From Betaproteobacteria bacterium Ga0077523 (GTDB lineage Bacteria > Pseudomonadota > Gammaproteobacteria > Burkholderiales > Ga0077523): a stretch of DNA of 52,243 nucleotides. Position 1 is the stretch's first letter. The number at the start of each line of letters is the position of its first letter. The notes below the pieces were generated by a model that was not told where the DNA came from, did no database searches, and saw only the letters and a program-made list of their open reading frames with translations. The stretch lies in assembly GCA_001464695.1 (NCBI GenBank), contig LNDQ01000096.1:1-52243 (forward strand), in the 5' to 3' direction. Positions 8,488-15,764 of this stretch are shown piece by piece. A program made the translations under genes and the position numbers.

Positions 8488-9443
8488 ACTTCGCCCAGTT
8501 CGCCGAGAACTTCCTGCAGGCGCTGTCGGCCGGTCTGCTGACCGGGGCGGTGTACGGGCTCATGTGCGTGGGCCTGAGCCTCATCTTCGGCGTGATGCGG
8601 GTCATCAATTTCGCGCAGGGCGATTTCATGATGCTCGGCATGTACGTGGCGTACTACGCCTTCGGACTGTTCGGCGCGCATCTGCTGTTCGGCGCTGCGT
8701 TGGCACCCTACATCGCCGCCCTGGTCGCCGGGCCGGTGATCTTCATCGTCGGTCTGCTCGTGCACAAGCTGCTGGTGAGCCGTGTCAGCGGTATCCGCGG
8801 CAGCGCGCTGGAATCCGAAGGCCATTACGCACAGCTCATCCTGACCCTCGGCATCGCGCTCATCATCCAGAACGGCGGTCTGTGGGTGTTCGGTTCGGCA
8901 CCGGTTTCCATCACCACGCCGCTCTCGTCCAGCGCGTGGGAGATCGGGCCGCTGCATGGCGATCTGGTGAGCATCTTCGTGAACCAGGGCCAGACCGTCG
9001 CGGCGGTGATCGCGGTGCTGGCCGTGCTCGCGTTCGTGGTGCTGATGAGCCGCTCGCGGCTGGGCAAGTCATTGCGTGCTGCCGCGGACAATCCCGAGGC
9101 AGCCATCTACATGGGCATCGACGTGGACAAGGCGCACCGCCTCGCCTTCGCCTTCGGGGTGGCGATCACGGCGATCGGCGGCGGACTGCTCGCTTCGAGC
9201 TATCCGTTCCAGCCCTACGTGGGTCTGGAGTATGTGATCGTGATGTACGCCGGCGTGGTGCTGGGCGGGCTCGGCAGTGTGGCGGGCGCCTTCTTCGGCG
9301 GGCTCACCATCGGCCTGGTGCAGCAGCTCTCGACGCTGGTGCTGCCCAACCAGTTGCAGAACACGGCGATCTTCGTGGTGTTCCTGGTGATCGTGCTGCT
9401 GCGGCCGCAGGGCCTGTTCGGCCGGGCGGCGCGCCGCACGTGA
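8484..9443 (+). CDS. livH: Branched-chain amino acid-type ABC transporter permease, LivH-like
   Basis: A 319-residue integral membrane permease with about eight hydrophobic segments. It has the LivH hallmarks GLMCVGLSLIFGVMRVINFAQGDFMMLG near the N terminus and the cytoplasmic coupling loop RAAADNPEAAIYMGID. It forms one half of the membrane channel with the permease part of the next gene. It starts inside the previous stop codon (ATGA), and its TGA overlaps the next GTG start (GTGA), so the three genes form a tight operon. The Liv family also takes up amides, urea and aromatic or dicarboxylic acids, so leucine is not assured as the substrate. Confidence 0.92.
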   Translation: MNFAQFAENFLQALSAGLLTGAVYGLMCVGLSLIFGVMRVINFAQGDFMMLGMYVAYYAFGLFGAHLLFGAALAPYIAALVAGPVIFIVGLLVHKLLVSRVSGIRGSALESEGHYAQLILTLGIALIIQNGGLWVFGSAPVSITTPLSSSAWEIGPLHGDLVSIFVNQGQTVAAVIAVLAVLAFVVLMSRSRLGKSLRAAADNPEAAIYMGIDVDKAHRLAFAFGVAITAIGGGLLASSYPFQPYVGLEYVIVMYAGVVLGGLGSVAGAFFGGLTIGLVQQLSTLVLPNQLQNTAIFVVFLVIVLLRPQGLFGRAARRT

Positions 9444-11209
9444 GCACCGCGAGCCGCAAGCTGCCCGGGCCGGGCTTCGCGATCCTGCTCTTCGGGATCG
9501 CGTATGCGGTCGTCACCGCGTTCATCAGCAATTCGTACTACCAGCTCATCATGACCGTCGTGCCGGTCTGGGCGGTGATGGGCCTCGCCTGGAATCTGCT
9601 GAGCGGGTACAGCGGGCTGGTGTCCTTCGGCCACGCGGCGTTCTTCGGCCTCGGCGCCTATTTCGTCGCGCTCGCGCAGATCCATTGGGGCCTGACCCCA
9701 TGGATCGGGATTCCGCTCGCCGGCGTGCTGGGCGGTATCGCGGGGCTCGTCGTGGGGCTGCCCACATTCCGGTTGCGCGGTCACTACTTCGCGCTGGCGA
9801 TGCTCGCTTATCCGCTCGCGTTGCTCTACGTGTTCGAGTGGTTGGGCTATCAGGAGCTCACGTTGCCGATGCAACGCGAGACGCCGATCCTCGCCATGCA
9901 GTTCGCCGACCATCGCGTGCACGCGTTCATCGCGCTCGGCCTGATGCTGGGAGCCATGTGGCTGACCAGCCGGCTGGAGCGCGCGCGCTTCGGGCTGTCG
10001 CTGGTGGCGATCAAGCAGGACGAGGCTGCGGCCGAGGCGGCCGGCATCGACACGCTGCGCTGGAAGCTGAAGGCCATCATGCTGAGCGGTGCGCTGGCGG
10101 GCGTCGTGGGCGGTTTCTACGCCGTGGTGCTGCTGGTGGTGACGCCGCCGGCGGTCTTCGGCATGCTGGTGTCGGCGCAGGCGCTGATCGTCGCGATGTT
10201 CGGGGGCGTGGGCACGGTCTGGGGCCCCGTCATCGGCGCGGTGGTGCTGGTCCCGTTGTCGGAAATCCTGCACGCGCGGCTGGGCAACGTGATTCCGGGT
10301 ATCCAGGGCGTCGTGTATGGCATCGCCATTGTCGCGGTCATTCTGATGGCGCCCGAAGGCGTGTTCTGGAAAGTGAAGGATCTGCTGCTGCGGCGCGGAC
10401 CGAAACCGACCATGACTCCCACTGGTCCTGCCGGAGCGACGACGCCCATCGCTGTTCGGCCCACTCGGGACGCTGAGGGCACGGTCCTGCAACTTCGCAA
10501 CGTCTCGAAGGCGTTCGGCGGACTGAAGGCGGTGCAGGAGGTCAGCTTCGACGTCGCCAACGGCGAGATCCTCGGCATCATCGGGCCGAACGGCGCCGGC
10601 AAGACGACGCTGTTCAACCTGTTGAACGGCTTCATCGCGCCCGACCAGGGTGAGATCCGGTTCGAGGGCCGCAACATCGTCGGTGACCAGCCCTATCGCA
10701 TCTGCGCGGCCGGCATCGGACGGACCTTCCAGGTGGTGCGACCGTTCCGGCGCATGACCGTGGAGCAGAACGTCGTCGTCGGGGCGTTCGTGCACGCAGC
10801 CACCGACAGCGAGGCGCGGGTGATCGCGCGCGAAGCGCTGGTGGAAGTGGGCCTCGACACCCACGCACAGCGCCTGGCCGGCGGACTGACCAACAAGGAA
10901 CTGCGGTTGTTGGAGTTGGCCCGCGCGCTCGCCGGCAAGCCGAAACTGCTGCTGCTCGACGAGACTCTCGCCGGCCTGGGCGGTGGCGACGTGGAGGAAG
11001 TGATCGCCGTGGTGCGCAAGCTCGCCGCCAAGGGCATCACCATCGTCATCATCGAGCACACCATGCCCGCCATGGTGCGGCTGGTGGACCGGTTCATCGT
11101 GCTGGACCACGGTGCGGTGCTGGCGACCGGACTGCCGACGGAGATCACGCGCAATCCGGCCGTGATCGACGCCTACCTCGGCAAACGCTGGAGGACGGAA
11201 GGTGCTTGA
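9440..11209 (+). CDS. Fused LivM-LivG: ABC transporter permease and ATPase in one polypeptide
   Basis: A 589-residue fusion. Residues 1-315 are a LivM-type permease (WNLLSGYSGLVSFGHAAFFGLGAY; coupling loop VAIKQDEAAAEAAGID). Residues 316-345 are a linker, and 350-589 are a LivG-type ATPase with Walker A GPNGAGKTT (382-390), Walker B LLLLD (503-507), catalytic E508 and switch H540. The usual LSGGQ-type signature is replaced by GGLTNKELR (481-489), and the Pro after the catalytic Glu is Thr. Such LivM-LivG fusions are known in proteobacteria. The GTG start overlaps the livH stop. The next gene starts eight bases before this one ends. Confidence 0.9.
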   Translation: MSTASRKLPGPGFAILLFGIAYAVVTAFISNSYYQLIMTVVPVWAVMGLAWNLLSGYSGLVSFGHAAFFGLGAYFVALAQIHWGLTPWIGIPLAGVLGGIAGLVVGLPTFRLRGHYFALAMLAYPLALLYVFEWLGYQELTLPMQRETPILAMQFADHRVHAFIALGLMLGAMWLTSRLERARFGLSLVAIKQDEAAAEAAGIDTLRWKLKAIMLSGALAGVVGGFYAVVLLVVTPPAVFGMLVSAQALIVAMFGGVGTVWGPVIGAVVLVPLSEILHARLGNVIPGIQGVVYGIAIVAVILMAPEGVFWKVKDLLLRRGPKPTMTPTGPAGATTPIAVRPTRDAEGTVLQLRNVSKAFGGLKAVQEVSFDVANGEILGIIGPNGAGKTTLFNLLNGFIAPDQGEIRFEGRNIVGDQPYRICAAGIGRTFQVVRPFRRMTVEQNVVVGAFVHAATDSEARVIAREALVEVGLDTHAQRLAGGLTNKELRLLELARALAGKPKLLLLDETLAGLGGGDVEEVIAVVRKLAAKGITIVIIEHTMPAMVRLVDRFIVLDHGAVLATGLPTEITRNPAVIDAYLGKRWRTEGA

Positions 11210-11978
11210 GATCACGGGACTCGGTTCCGGCTATCGCGGCGTCGCCGTGCTGCGCGATATCGTGCTGCGTGTGGACGCGGGCGAGTTCGTCGCCATCGTC
11301 GGCCCGAACGGGGCCGGCAAGTCGACCTTGTTCAAGACCATCTCCGGCATCGTTCCCGCGCTGGAGGGATCGATCCGCTTCGAGGGCGCGGATCTGCTGG
11401 CGGTGGAACCGTCGGCACGTCCGCACCGGGGTCTCGCGCATGTCCCCGAGGGTCGTCAGGTGTTTCCGTCGCTCACGGTATTCGAGAATCTCGAGATGGG
11501 GGCCTACACCGAGGCCGGGCGGCGGCACTGGAAAGACAATCTCGAGAAGATCTACGCATGGTTTCCGTTGCTGGCCGAGCGCTCGAAGGCCGCGGCCGGT
11601 TCGTTGTCGGGTGGTCAGCAGCAGATGCTGGCTATCGCGCGGGGGCTGGCTTCTTCCCCCAAGCTTCTCCTGCTGGACGAGCCCTCCATGGGGCTGGCAC
11701 CGTCCACGGCGGACGAGATCTTCGAGCGTATCGTCGCGATTCACGAACAGGCGGGCATCGCCGTGCTGCTGGTCGAGCAGCGGGTGGCTGAAGCGTTGCA
11801 CTATGCCGACCGCGGCTACGTGCTGGAAGCGGGGCGGATCGTCCTCCAGGGCGCGCCTGACGCGTTGAAGAACGACGACCGGGTGCGGGCATCTAGTCAA
11901 GAACGACGGGAGGGGACATGGTCGGCATCACGAAGGAGAGAACGGTGCGCCTGGTACTTGCGGCGACGTTGGCGTTGA
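11202..11978 (+). CDS. livF: ABC transporter ATP-binding protein, LivF-like
   Basis: A complete LivF-type ATPase with Walker A GPNGAGKST, Q-loop region HVPEGRQVFPSLTV, canonical signature LSGGQQQM and Walker B LLLLDEPSMGL. It pairs with the fused ATPase domain to power the transporter. The GTG at 11202 has GGAGG upstream and overlaps the preceding gene. The protein is 258 residues, about 20-25 longer than usual. After NDDRVRAS, where LivF proteins normally end, the frame runs on through an Arg-rich tail into the next gene. The tail looks like loss of the original stop or a late frameshift. Confidence 0.88.
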   Translation: MLEITGLGSGYRGVAVLRDIVLRVDAGEFVAIVGPNGAGKSTLFKTISGIVPALEGSIRFEGADLLAVEPSARPHRGLAHVPEGRQVFPSLTVFENLEMGAYTEAGRRHWKDNLEKIYAWFPLLAERSKAAAGSLSGGQQQMLAIARGLASSPKLLLLDEPSMGLAPSTADEIFERIVAIHEQAGIAVLLVEQRVAEALHYADRGYVLEAGRIVLQGAPDALKNDDRVRASSQERREGTWSASRRRERCAWYLRRRWR

Positions 11979-13115
11979 CGGCCATCGGCGCTGCGGCGCA
12001 GAAGAAGGAAATCGAGGTCGGGCTGATTGCACCGATGTCAGGACCGTGGGCGCGGCAAGGCCAGGTCATGAAGGTGGCCGCGGACCTCGCGATCGACACC
12101 ATCAACAAGCAGGGCGGCATCAAGTCCATGGGTGGGGCCAGGCTCAAGCTCTCCGTGTTCGACGCCGGCGACAGCGTCGAGAAGGCGAAGAACGCGGCTC
12201 AGCGCATGGTGGCGGACGCTCCAGACCTGGTGGGCGCCACGGGCGCCTACCTGAGCTCGTTCACGCTGGCGGTGACCGAAGTGACCGAGCGAGCTGCGCT
12301 CCCGGTGCTGACGTTCTCGTACTCGGATCTCATCGGCGACCGGCGATCAGCAGGCGGAAGGCTCGTTGCCGGCGTTGATGGAAATGGCCGAGAAAGCCTC
12401 CGGCAAACGCCCGAAGACCATCGGGATCGTGATGGACAACACCGCTGCCTCGGTCGCGTTCGTGAAGCCGATCCGCGCGACCCAGCTCGACAAGCTCGGC
12501 TTGAAGCTGGTGGTGGACGAGACCTTCACCCCGCCGCTCGCGAACGCCACGCCGCTCATCCAGAAGGTGCGCTCGCAGCGACCCGACATGCTGCTGCTGC
12601 TGCCCACGGCCATCTCCGATGCCAAGCTGCTGCTGGAGAAGATGAACGAGTTCGGTCTCGGCAAGGGCAAGCTGCCCACCATCTCCAACGGTGCGGCGAT
12701 CCTCGACCCCGACCTGCGCTCCAATATGAACGTGGAGCAGTTGGAAGGCGTGATGTCGGTGGTGGCCAACTGGACCACGGCGGCGCAGAAGGACATGGTG
12801 GAAGACTTCAAGAAGAAGACCAACGAACCCTGGGCGACGCAGCACTTCATGACGACCTATGGCGACATGTGGATCTTCAAGGCGGCGCTGGAAGCCGCCG
12901 GCAAGGCCGATCGCGAGTCCGTGGCGCAGGCGCTGCGCAAGATGGACGTGACCAGCGGCCCCGCGAACTACTTTCCGGGCGGGCGTGTGAAGTTCGACGA
13001 ACGCGGTCGGCGCGAGGGCGCGACGCTGCTGATCGTGCAATGGCAGGGCGGGGTGCCGGTCACCGTGTATCCCGCCAAGGAGGCGCTGGCAGCGCCTGTT
13101 TGGCCGAAGCAGTAA
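11918..13115 (+). pseudogene. Frameshifted periplasmic substrate-binding protein, LivK-like
   Basis: The N-terminal part reads in one frame to about 12340: signal peptide VRLVLAATLALTAIGAAAQ, then IGLIAPMSGPWARQGQ-like binding-protein sequence ending LTFSYSDLIG. The rest (GDQQAEGSLPALMEMAEK onward, to VWPKQ) is in another frame, ending at 13115. Family I binding proteins have about a dozen residues between these two points, so roughly 35-40 bases appear to be missing, which shifts the frame. The start may be the ATG at 11918 or, with a better-spaced AAGGAG, the GTG at 11945. As read, no full-length protein is made. A sequence error is possible. Confidence 0.82.
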
Positions 13116-13131
13116 CGCCAAAAGCATTCAC

Positions 13132-13234
13132 CACGAAGGACGCGAAGGACACGAAGGAACACGAAGGTGTGGGCGGTTCAGGTGCCATTTCTTGTTTCCT
13201 TGCCTTTCCTTCGTGCCCTTCGTGTCCTTCGTGT
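13132..13234. repeat. Family C inverted repeat, nine-base units, 40-base loop
   Basis: The left arm up to 13167 contains successive units of the type CACGAAGGA. The right arm from 13208 holds CCTTCGTG-type units. The loop between them is 40 bases. There are a few mismatches between the arms. It lies between the livK remnant and the CMD gene. Read as protein it gives a low-complexity peptide, which is not a gene. Confidence 0.85.
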
Positions 13235-13287
13235 TTCAAGATTTTCTTTGACGTTTTTTCTGGACGACATTCGACAGGAGGCAAGCA

Positions 13288-13677
13288 ATGAACGACGAGT
13301 TGTTCGAGAAGGGATTGGAGATCCGCAAATCGGTGCTGGGCAAGGAATTCGTGGAGAAATCCATCGCTTCCGCCGACGACTTCAACATGCCGCTGCAGCG
13401 GCTGGTGACGGAATACTGCTGGGGCGCGGTGTGGGGGCGTGACACGCTGTCCAAGAAGACGCGCAGCATGTTGAACCTCGCGATGCTGTCGGCGCTGAAT
13501 CGTCCGCACGAACTCAAGATGCACGTGGCCGGCGCGCTGAGGAACGGTCTCACGAAGGACGAGATCCGCGAAGTGCTGCTGCAGGTGGCGATCTACTGCG
13601 GCGTGCCGGCTGCGGTGGATTCGTTCCGCACGGCGCGCGAAGCGATCAACGACTACGAGAAGAGCGAGGGAAAGTAG
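13288..13677 (+). CDS. Carboxymuconolactone decarboxylase (CMD) family protein, PcaC-like
   Basis: A 129-residue single-domain CMD protein: EKGLEIRKSVLGKEFVEKS, then YCWGAVWGRDTLSKKTRSMLNLAMLSALNRPHELKMHVAGALRNGLTKDEIREVLLQ and the YCGVPAAVDSF ending. This resembles 4-carboxymuconolactone decarboxylase of the protocatechuate branch. It lacks the CxxC of AhpD-type peroxidase members. No other pca genes are present, so a decarboxylase or lactone-handling role on another substrate is equally possible. AGGAGG precedes the ATG. It belongs to the same-strand catabolic cluster. Confidence 0.88.
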   Translation: MNDELFEKGLEIRKSVLGKEFVEKSIASADDFNMPLQRLVTEYCWGAVWGRDTLSKKTRSMLNLAMLSALNRPHELKMHVAGALRNGLTKDEIREVLLQVAIYCGVPAAVDSFRTAREAINDYEKSEGK

Positions 13678-13690
13678 ACTCGGAACTGCG

Positions 13691-13819
13691 CGCCCCCATC
13701 CCAGCCTTCCCCCGACATTGTCGGGGGAAGGAGCCGTACATCCCTTCCCCCGGCTGCGCCGGGGGGCGAGCCGTACACTCCTTCCCCCGGCTCGGCCGGG
13801 GGAAGGCGGGGATGGGGGC
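13691..13819. repeat. Family A triple palindrome, three hairpins
   Basis: Hairpins CCCCCGAC-att-GTCGGGGG, CCCCCGGC-tgc-GCCGGGGG and CCCCCGGC-tcg-GCCGGGGG are separated by two spacers that both read GAGCCGTACA or close to it. The outer arms are CCCCCATCCCAGCC and GGCGGGGATGGGGGC. Confidence 0.88.
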
Positions 13820-13848
13820 GAGGAAGTTTCAAGGACAGGACCACCCGC

Positions 13849-14646
13849 ATGACCACCGACACCTACGAAATCTACGCGATCAAGTACGCGCAGCTCGCGC
13901 GCAAGTCCTCGGGCAACTTCATCGGCGGCGACGAGCACGACGTGGACATGCCGCTGTTCTACTACGTATGGGTGGTGAAGAACGCCGAACGCACCATCGT
14001 GGTCGACACCGGCTTCAATGCCGCGGTGGCCGCCAAACGCGGGCGCACCATCACCAAGCCGGTGGCCGAAGGTCTCAAGGCCCTCGGCATCGCGCCCGAG
14101 AAGGTGAAGGACGTGGTCATCACGCATCTGCATTACGACCACGTCGGCAACCATGCGCTGTTTCCCAATGCCGACTACCACCTCCAGGACAAGGAGATGG
14201 ATTTCGCCACCGGGCGGTGCATGTGCCACGGCATCATGAATCACGGGTACGAGGTGGACGACGTGACCGAGATGGTCCGTCGCGTCTACGAGAACCGCGT
14301 GCGCTTCATCGACGGTTCGCGCGAGATCGCGCCTGGCATCGAGCTGCACCACATCGGTGGCCATACCAAGGGCCTGCAGTCGGTACGGGTGAAGACCAGG
14401 CGCGGTTGGGTCATGGTGGCTTCCGATGCCAGCCACTTCTACGCCCACATCGAGCAGAGTCGCGTATTCCCCATCGTCTACAACGTGGGCGACATGCTGG
14501 ATGGCTACGCCACGGTACGCCGCCTCGCGAGCTCGGAGCGGCACATCGTGCCCGGGCACGATCCGCTGGTGATCGATCGCTATCCGTCGGCGGGGCCGGG
14601 CATGGACGGCTGGATCGTCCGGCTGGATGCGGAGCCGAGAGGCTAG
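13849..14646 (+). CDS. N-acyl homoserine lactonase-family metallo-beta-lactamase-fold hydrolase
   Basis: A 265-residue metallo-beta-lactamase-fold protein with a complete two-zinc set: HxHxDH in THLHYDHVGNH, His in IGGHTKG, bridging Asp in VASDASHFY and the last His in VPGHDPL. The layout matches the AiiA/AttM lactonase family, which opens the homoserine lactone ring of quorum signals. Its place at the end of a catabolic and transport cluster, next to a CMD-like protein, suggests it may instead open a lactone intermediate of that pathway. A family A element lies just upstream. Confidence 0.85.
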   Translation: MTTDTYEIYAIKYAQLARKSSGNFIGGDEHDVDMPLFYYVWVVKNAERTIVVDTGFNAAVAAKRGRTITKPVAEGLKALGIAPEKVKDVVITHLHYDHVGNHALFPNADYHLQDKEMDFATGRCMCHGIMNHGYEVDDVTEMVRRVYENRVRFIDGSREIAPGIELHHIGGHTKGLQSVRVKTRRGWVMVASDASHFYAHIEQSRVFPIVYNVGDMLDGYATVRRLASSERHIVPGHDPLVIDRYPSAGPGMDGWIVRLDAEPRG

Positions 14647-14700
14647 GGTTCAGGGAAAGGCAGGGGAAAAGGAGATTTCGAAAAGCGCGAAGTTCCAACC

Positions 14701-15645
14701 CTAGCCCCCAGCCCCTAGCCCCTCCCGCCGCGGCATCCAGCGCCCATCCGCGACGAGCGCCTGAACCTGTGAGGTGACGATGCGGGTGAGCGCGCGAGCC
14801 GCGTTGGTCATCGGCCTTTGCGTCGAGGTGGCGATGACCAGGGTTCGGGTCATGGTGGGCTCGACGATGGGCCAGGCGCGAATGCGTCCCGCCGCGATGA
14901 GGTGGTGCACGCAGGAGTAGGACAGGATCGTGTAGCCGATGCCCGCTTCCACCAGGCTCAGCGTGGAATACATGGCATCGATCTCGACGCCCACGTTGGG
15001 CGCGATGCCGATGGTGGCGAGGAAGTCGTCCACCAGGACACGCAGGCCGTGCGGACGGCTGGGCAGGATCAGCGGCAACCGGGCGAGCCGGGCCGCGGCC
15101 AAGGGGCCGGCGCCCACGTGCGCCGGATCGCTCGCGGGGCCGAGCAGGAACAGCTCATCGGTAAGCAGCGGATCGGTCGCGAGGGTGTGGACGCTGGGCG
15201 CGTTGTACAGCACGGCCACGTCGATGCGGCCCATGGTGAGCCATTCCAGTACGTGACCACTGAAGCCCTCGATCACGCCCAGCGATACCTTGGGAAACTC
15301 GGTGTGCATCTGTTGCACGAGTGCCGTCGTCAGCACGGCGCCGACCGAGGGCGGCATGCCGATGACGACCCTGCCGGCCGGTGTCGCGTCGAGCGCGTGA
15401 ATGGCGCTCTTCGCGCTGGCCGCGGTTTCCAGCACGCCGCGCGCGTGCTGTTCGAACAGTCGACCGGCCTCGGTGAGCAAGATGCCGCGGCCGGTGCGGT
15501 GGTAGAGCTTGGTGCCCAGTTCGTCCTCGAGCGCCTGGATCTGCCGGCTCAGCACCGGTTGGCCGACCGAGAGGCGCTGCGCCGCGCGCGAGAACGTGCC
15601 GGCCTCGGCGATGGCGACGAAGTACTCGAGTTGCTTCAGTTCCAT
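14701..15645 (-). CDS. LysR-family transcriptional regulator
   Basis: A 314-residue LysR regulator. The N-terminal winged helix-turn-helix is visible as LKQLEYFVAIAEAGTFSRAAQRLSVGQPVLSRQIQALEDELG, followed by the linker helix and a two-lobed effector domain from about residue 90. The effector region with GMPPSVGAVLTTALV resembles the Nac/Cbl-like branch. It is convergent with the preceding catabolic cluster and may control that cluster or the neighbouring acetoacetate-CoA ligase. No operator was identified. Confidence 0.92.
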   Translation of the reverse strand: MELKQLEYFVAIAEAGTFSRAAQRLSVGQPVLSRQIQALEDELGTKLYHRTGRGILLTEAGRLFEQHARGVLETAASAKSAIHALDATPAGRVVIGMPPSVGAVLTTALVQQMHTEFPKVSLGVIEGFSGHVLEWLTMGRIDVAVLYNAPSVHTLATDPLLTDELFLLGPASDPAHVGAGPLAAARLARLPLILPSRPHGLRVLVDDFLATIGIAPNVGVEIDAMYSTLSLVEAGIGYTILSYSCVHHLIAAGRIRAWPIVEPTMTRTLVIATSTQRPMTNAARALTRIVTSQVQALVADGRWMPRREGLGAGG

Positions 15646-15668
15646 GGGCGTCGTTTGGCAACCACTGC

Positions 15669-15763
15669 TGCCCCCACCCTAACCCTCCCCCGGCGTAGCC
15701 GGGGGGAGGGGATGTACACACCGTCCCCCGCGACGGCGGGGGAAGGTCGGGATGGGGGCAGCG
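15669..15763. repeat. Family A composite palindrome, two hairpins
   Basis: A hairpin CCCCCGGC-gta-GCCGGGGG with the CCCACCCTAACCC outer arm, a GTAC spacer, and a second weaker hairpin CCCCCGC-gac-GGCGGGGG with outer arm GGTCGGGATGGGGGC. It lies between two minus-strand genes. Confidence 0.88.
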
Positions 15764-15764
15764 C

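Noticed and set aside
13116..13291. C-terminal extension of the binding protein rich in Lys, Asp, Cys and Pro
   Set aside because: It is the translation of the family C inverted repeat and follows a frameshift; the real C terminus ends at 13115 in another frame.
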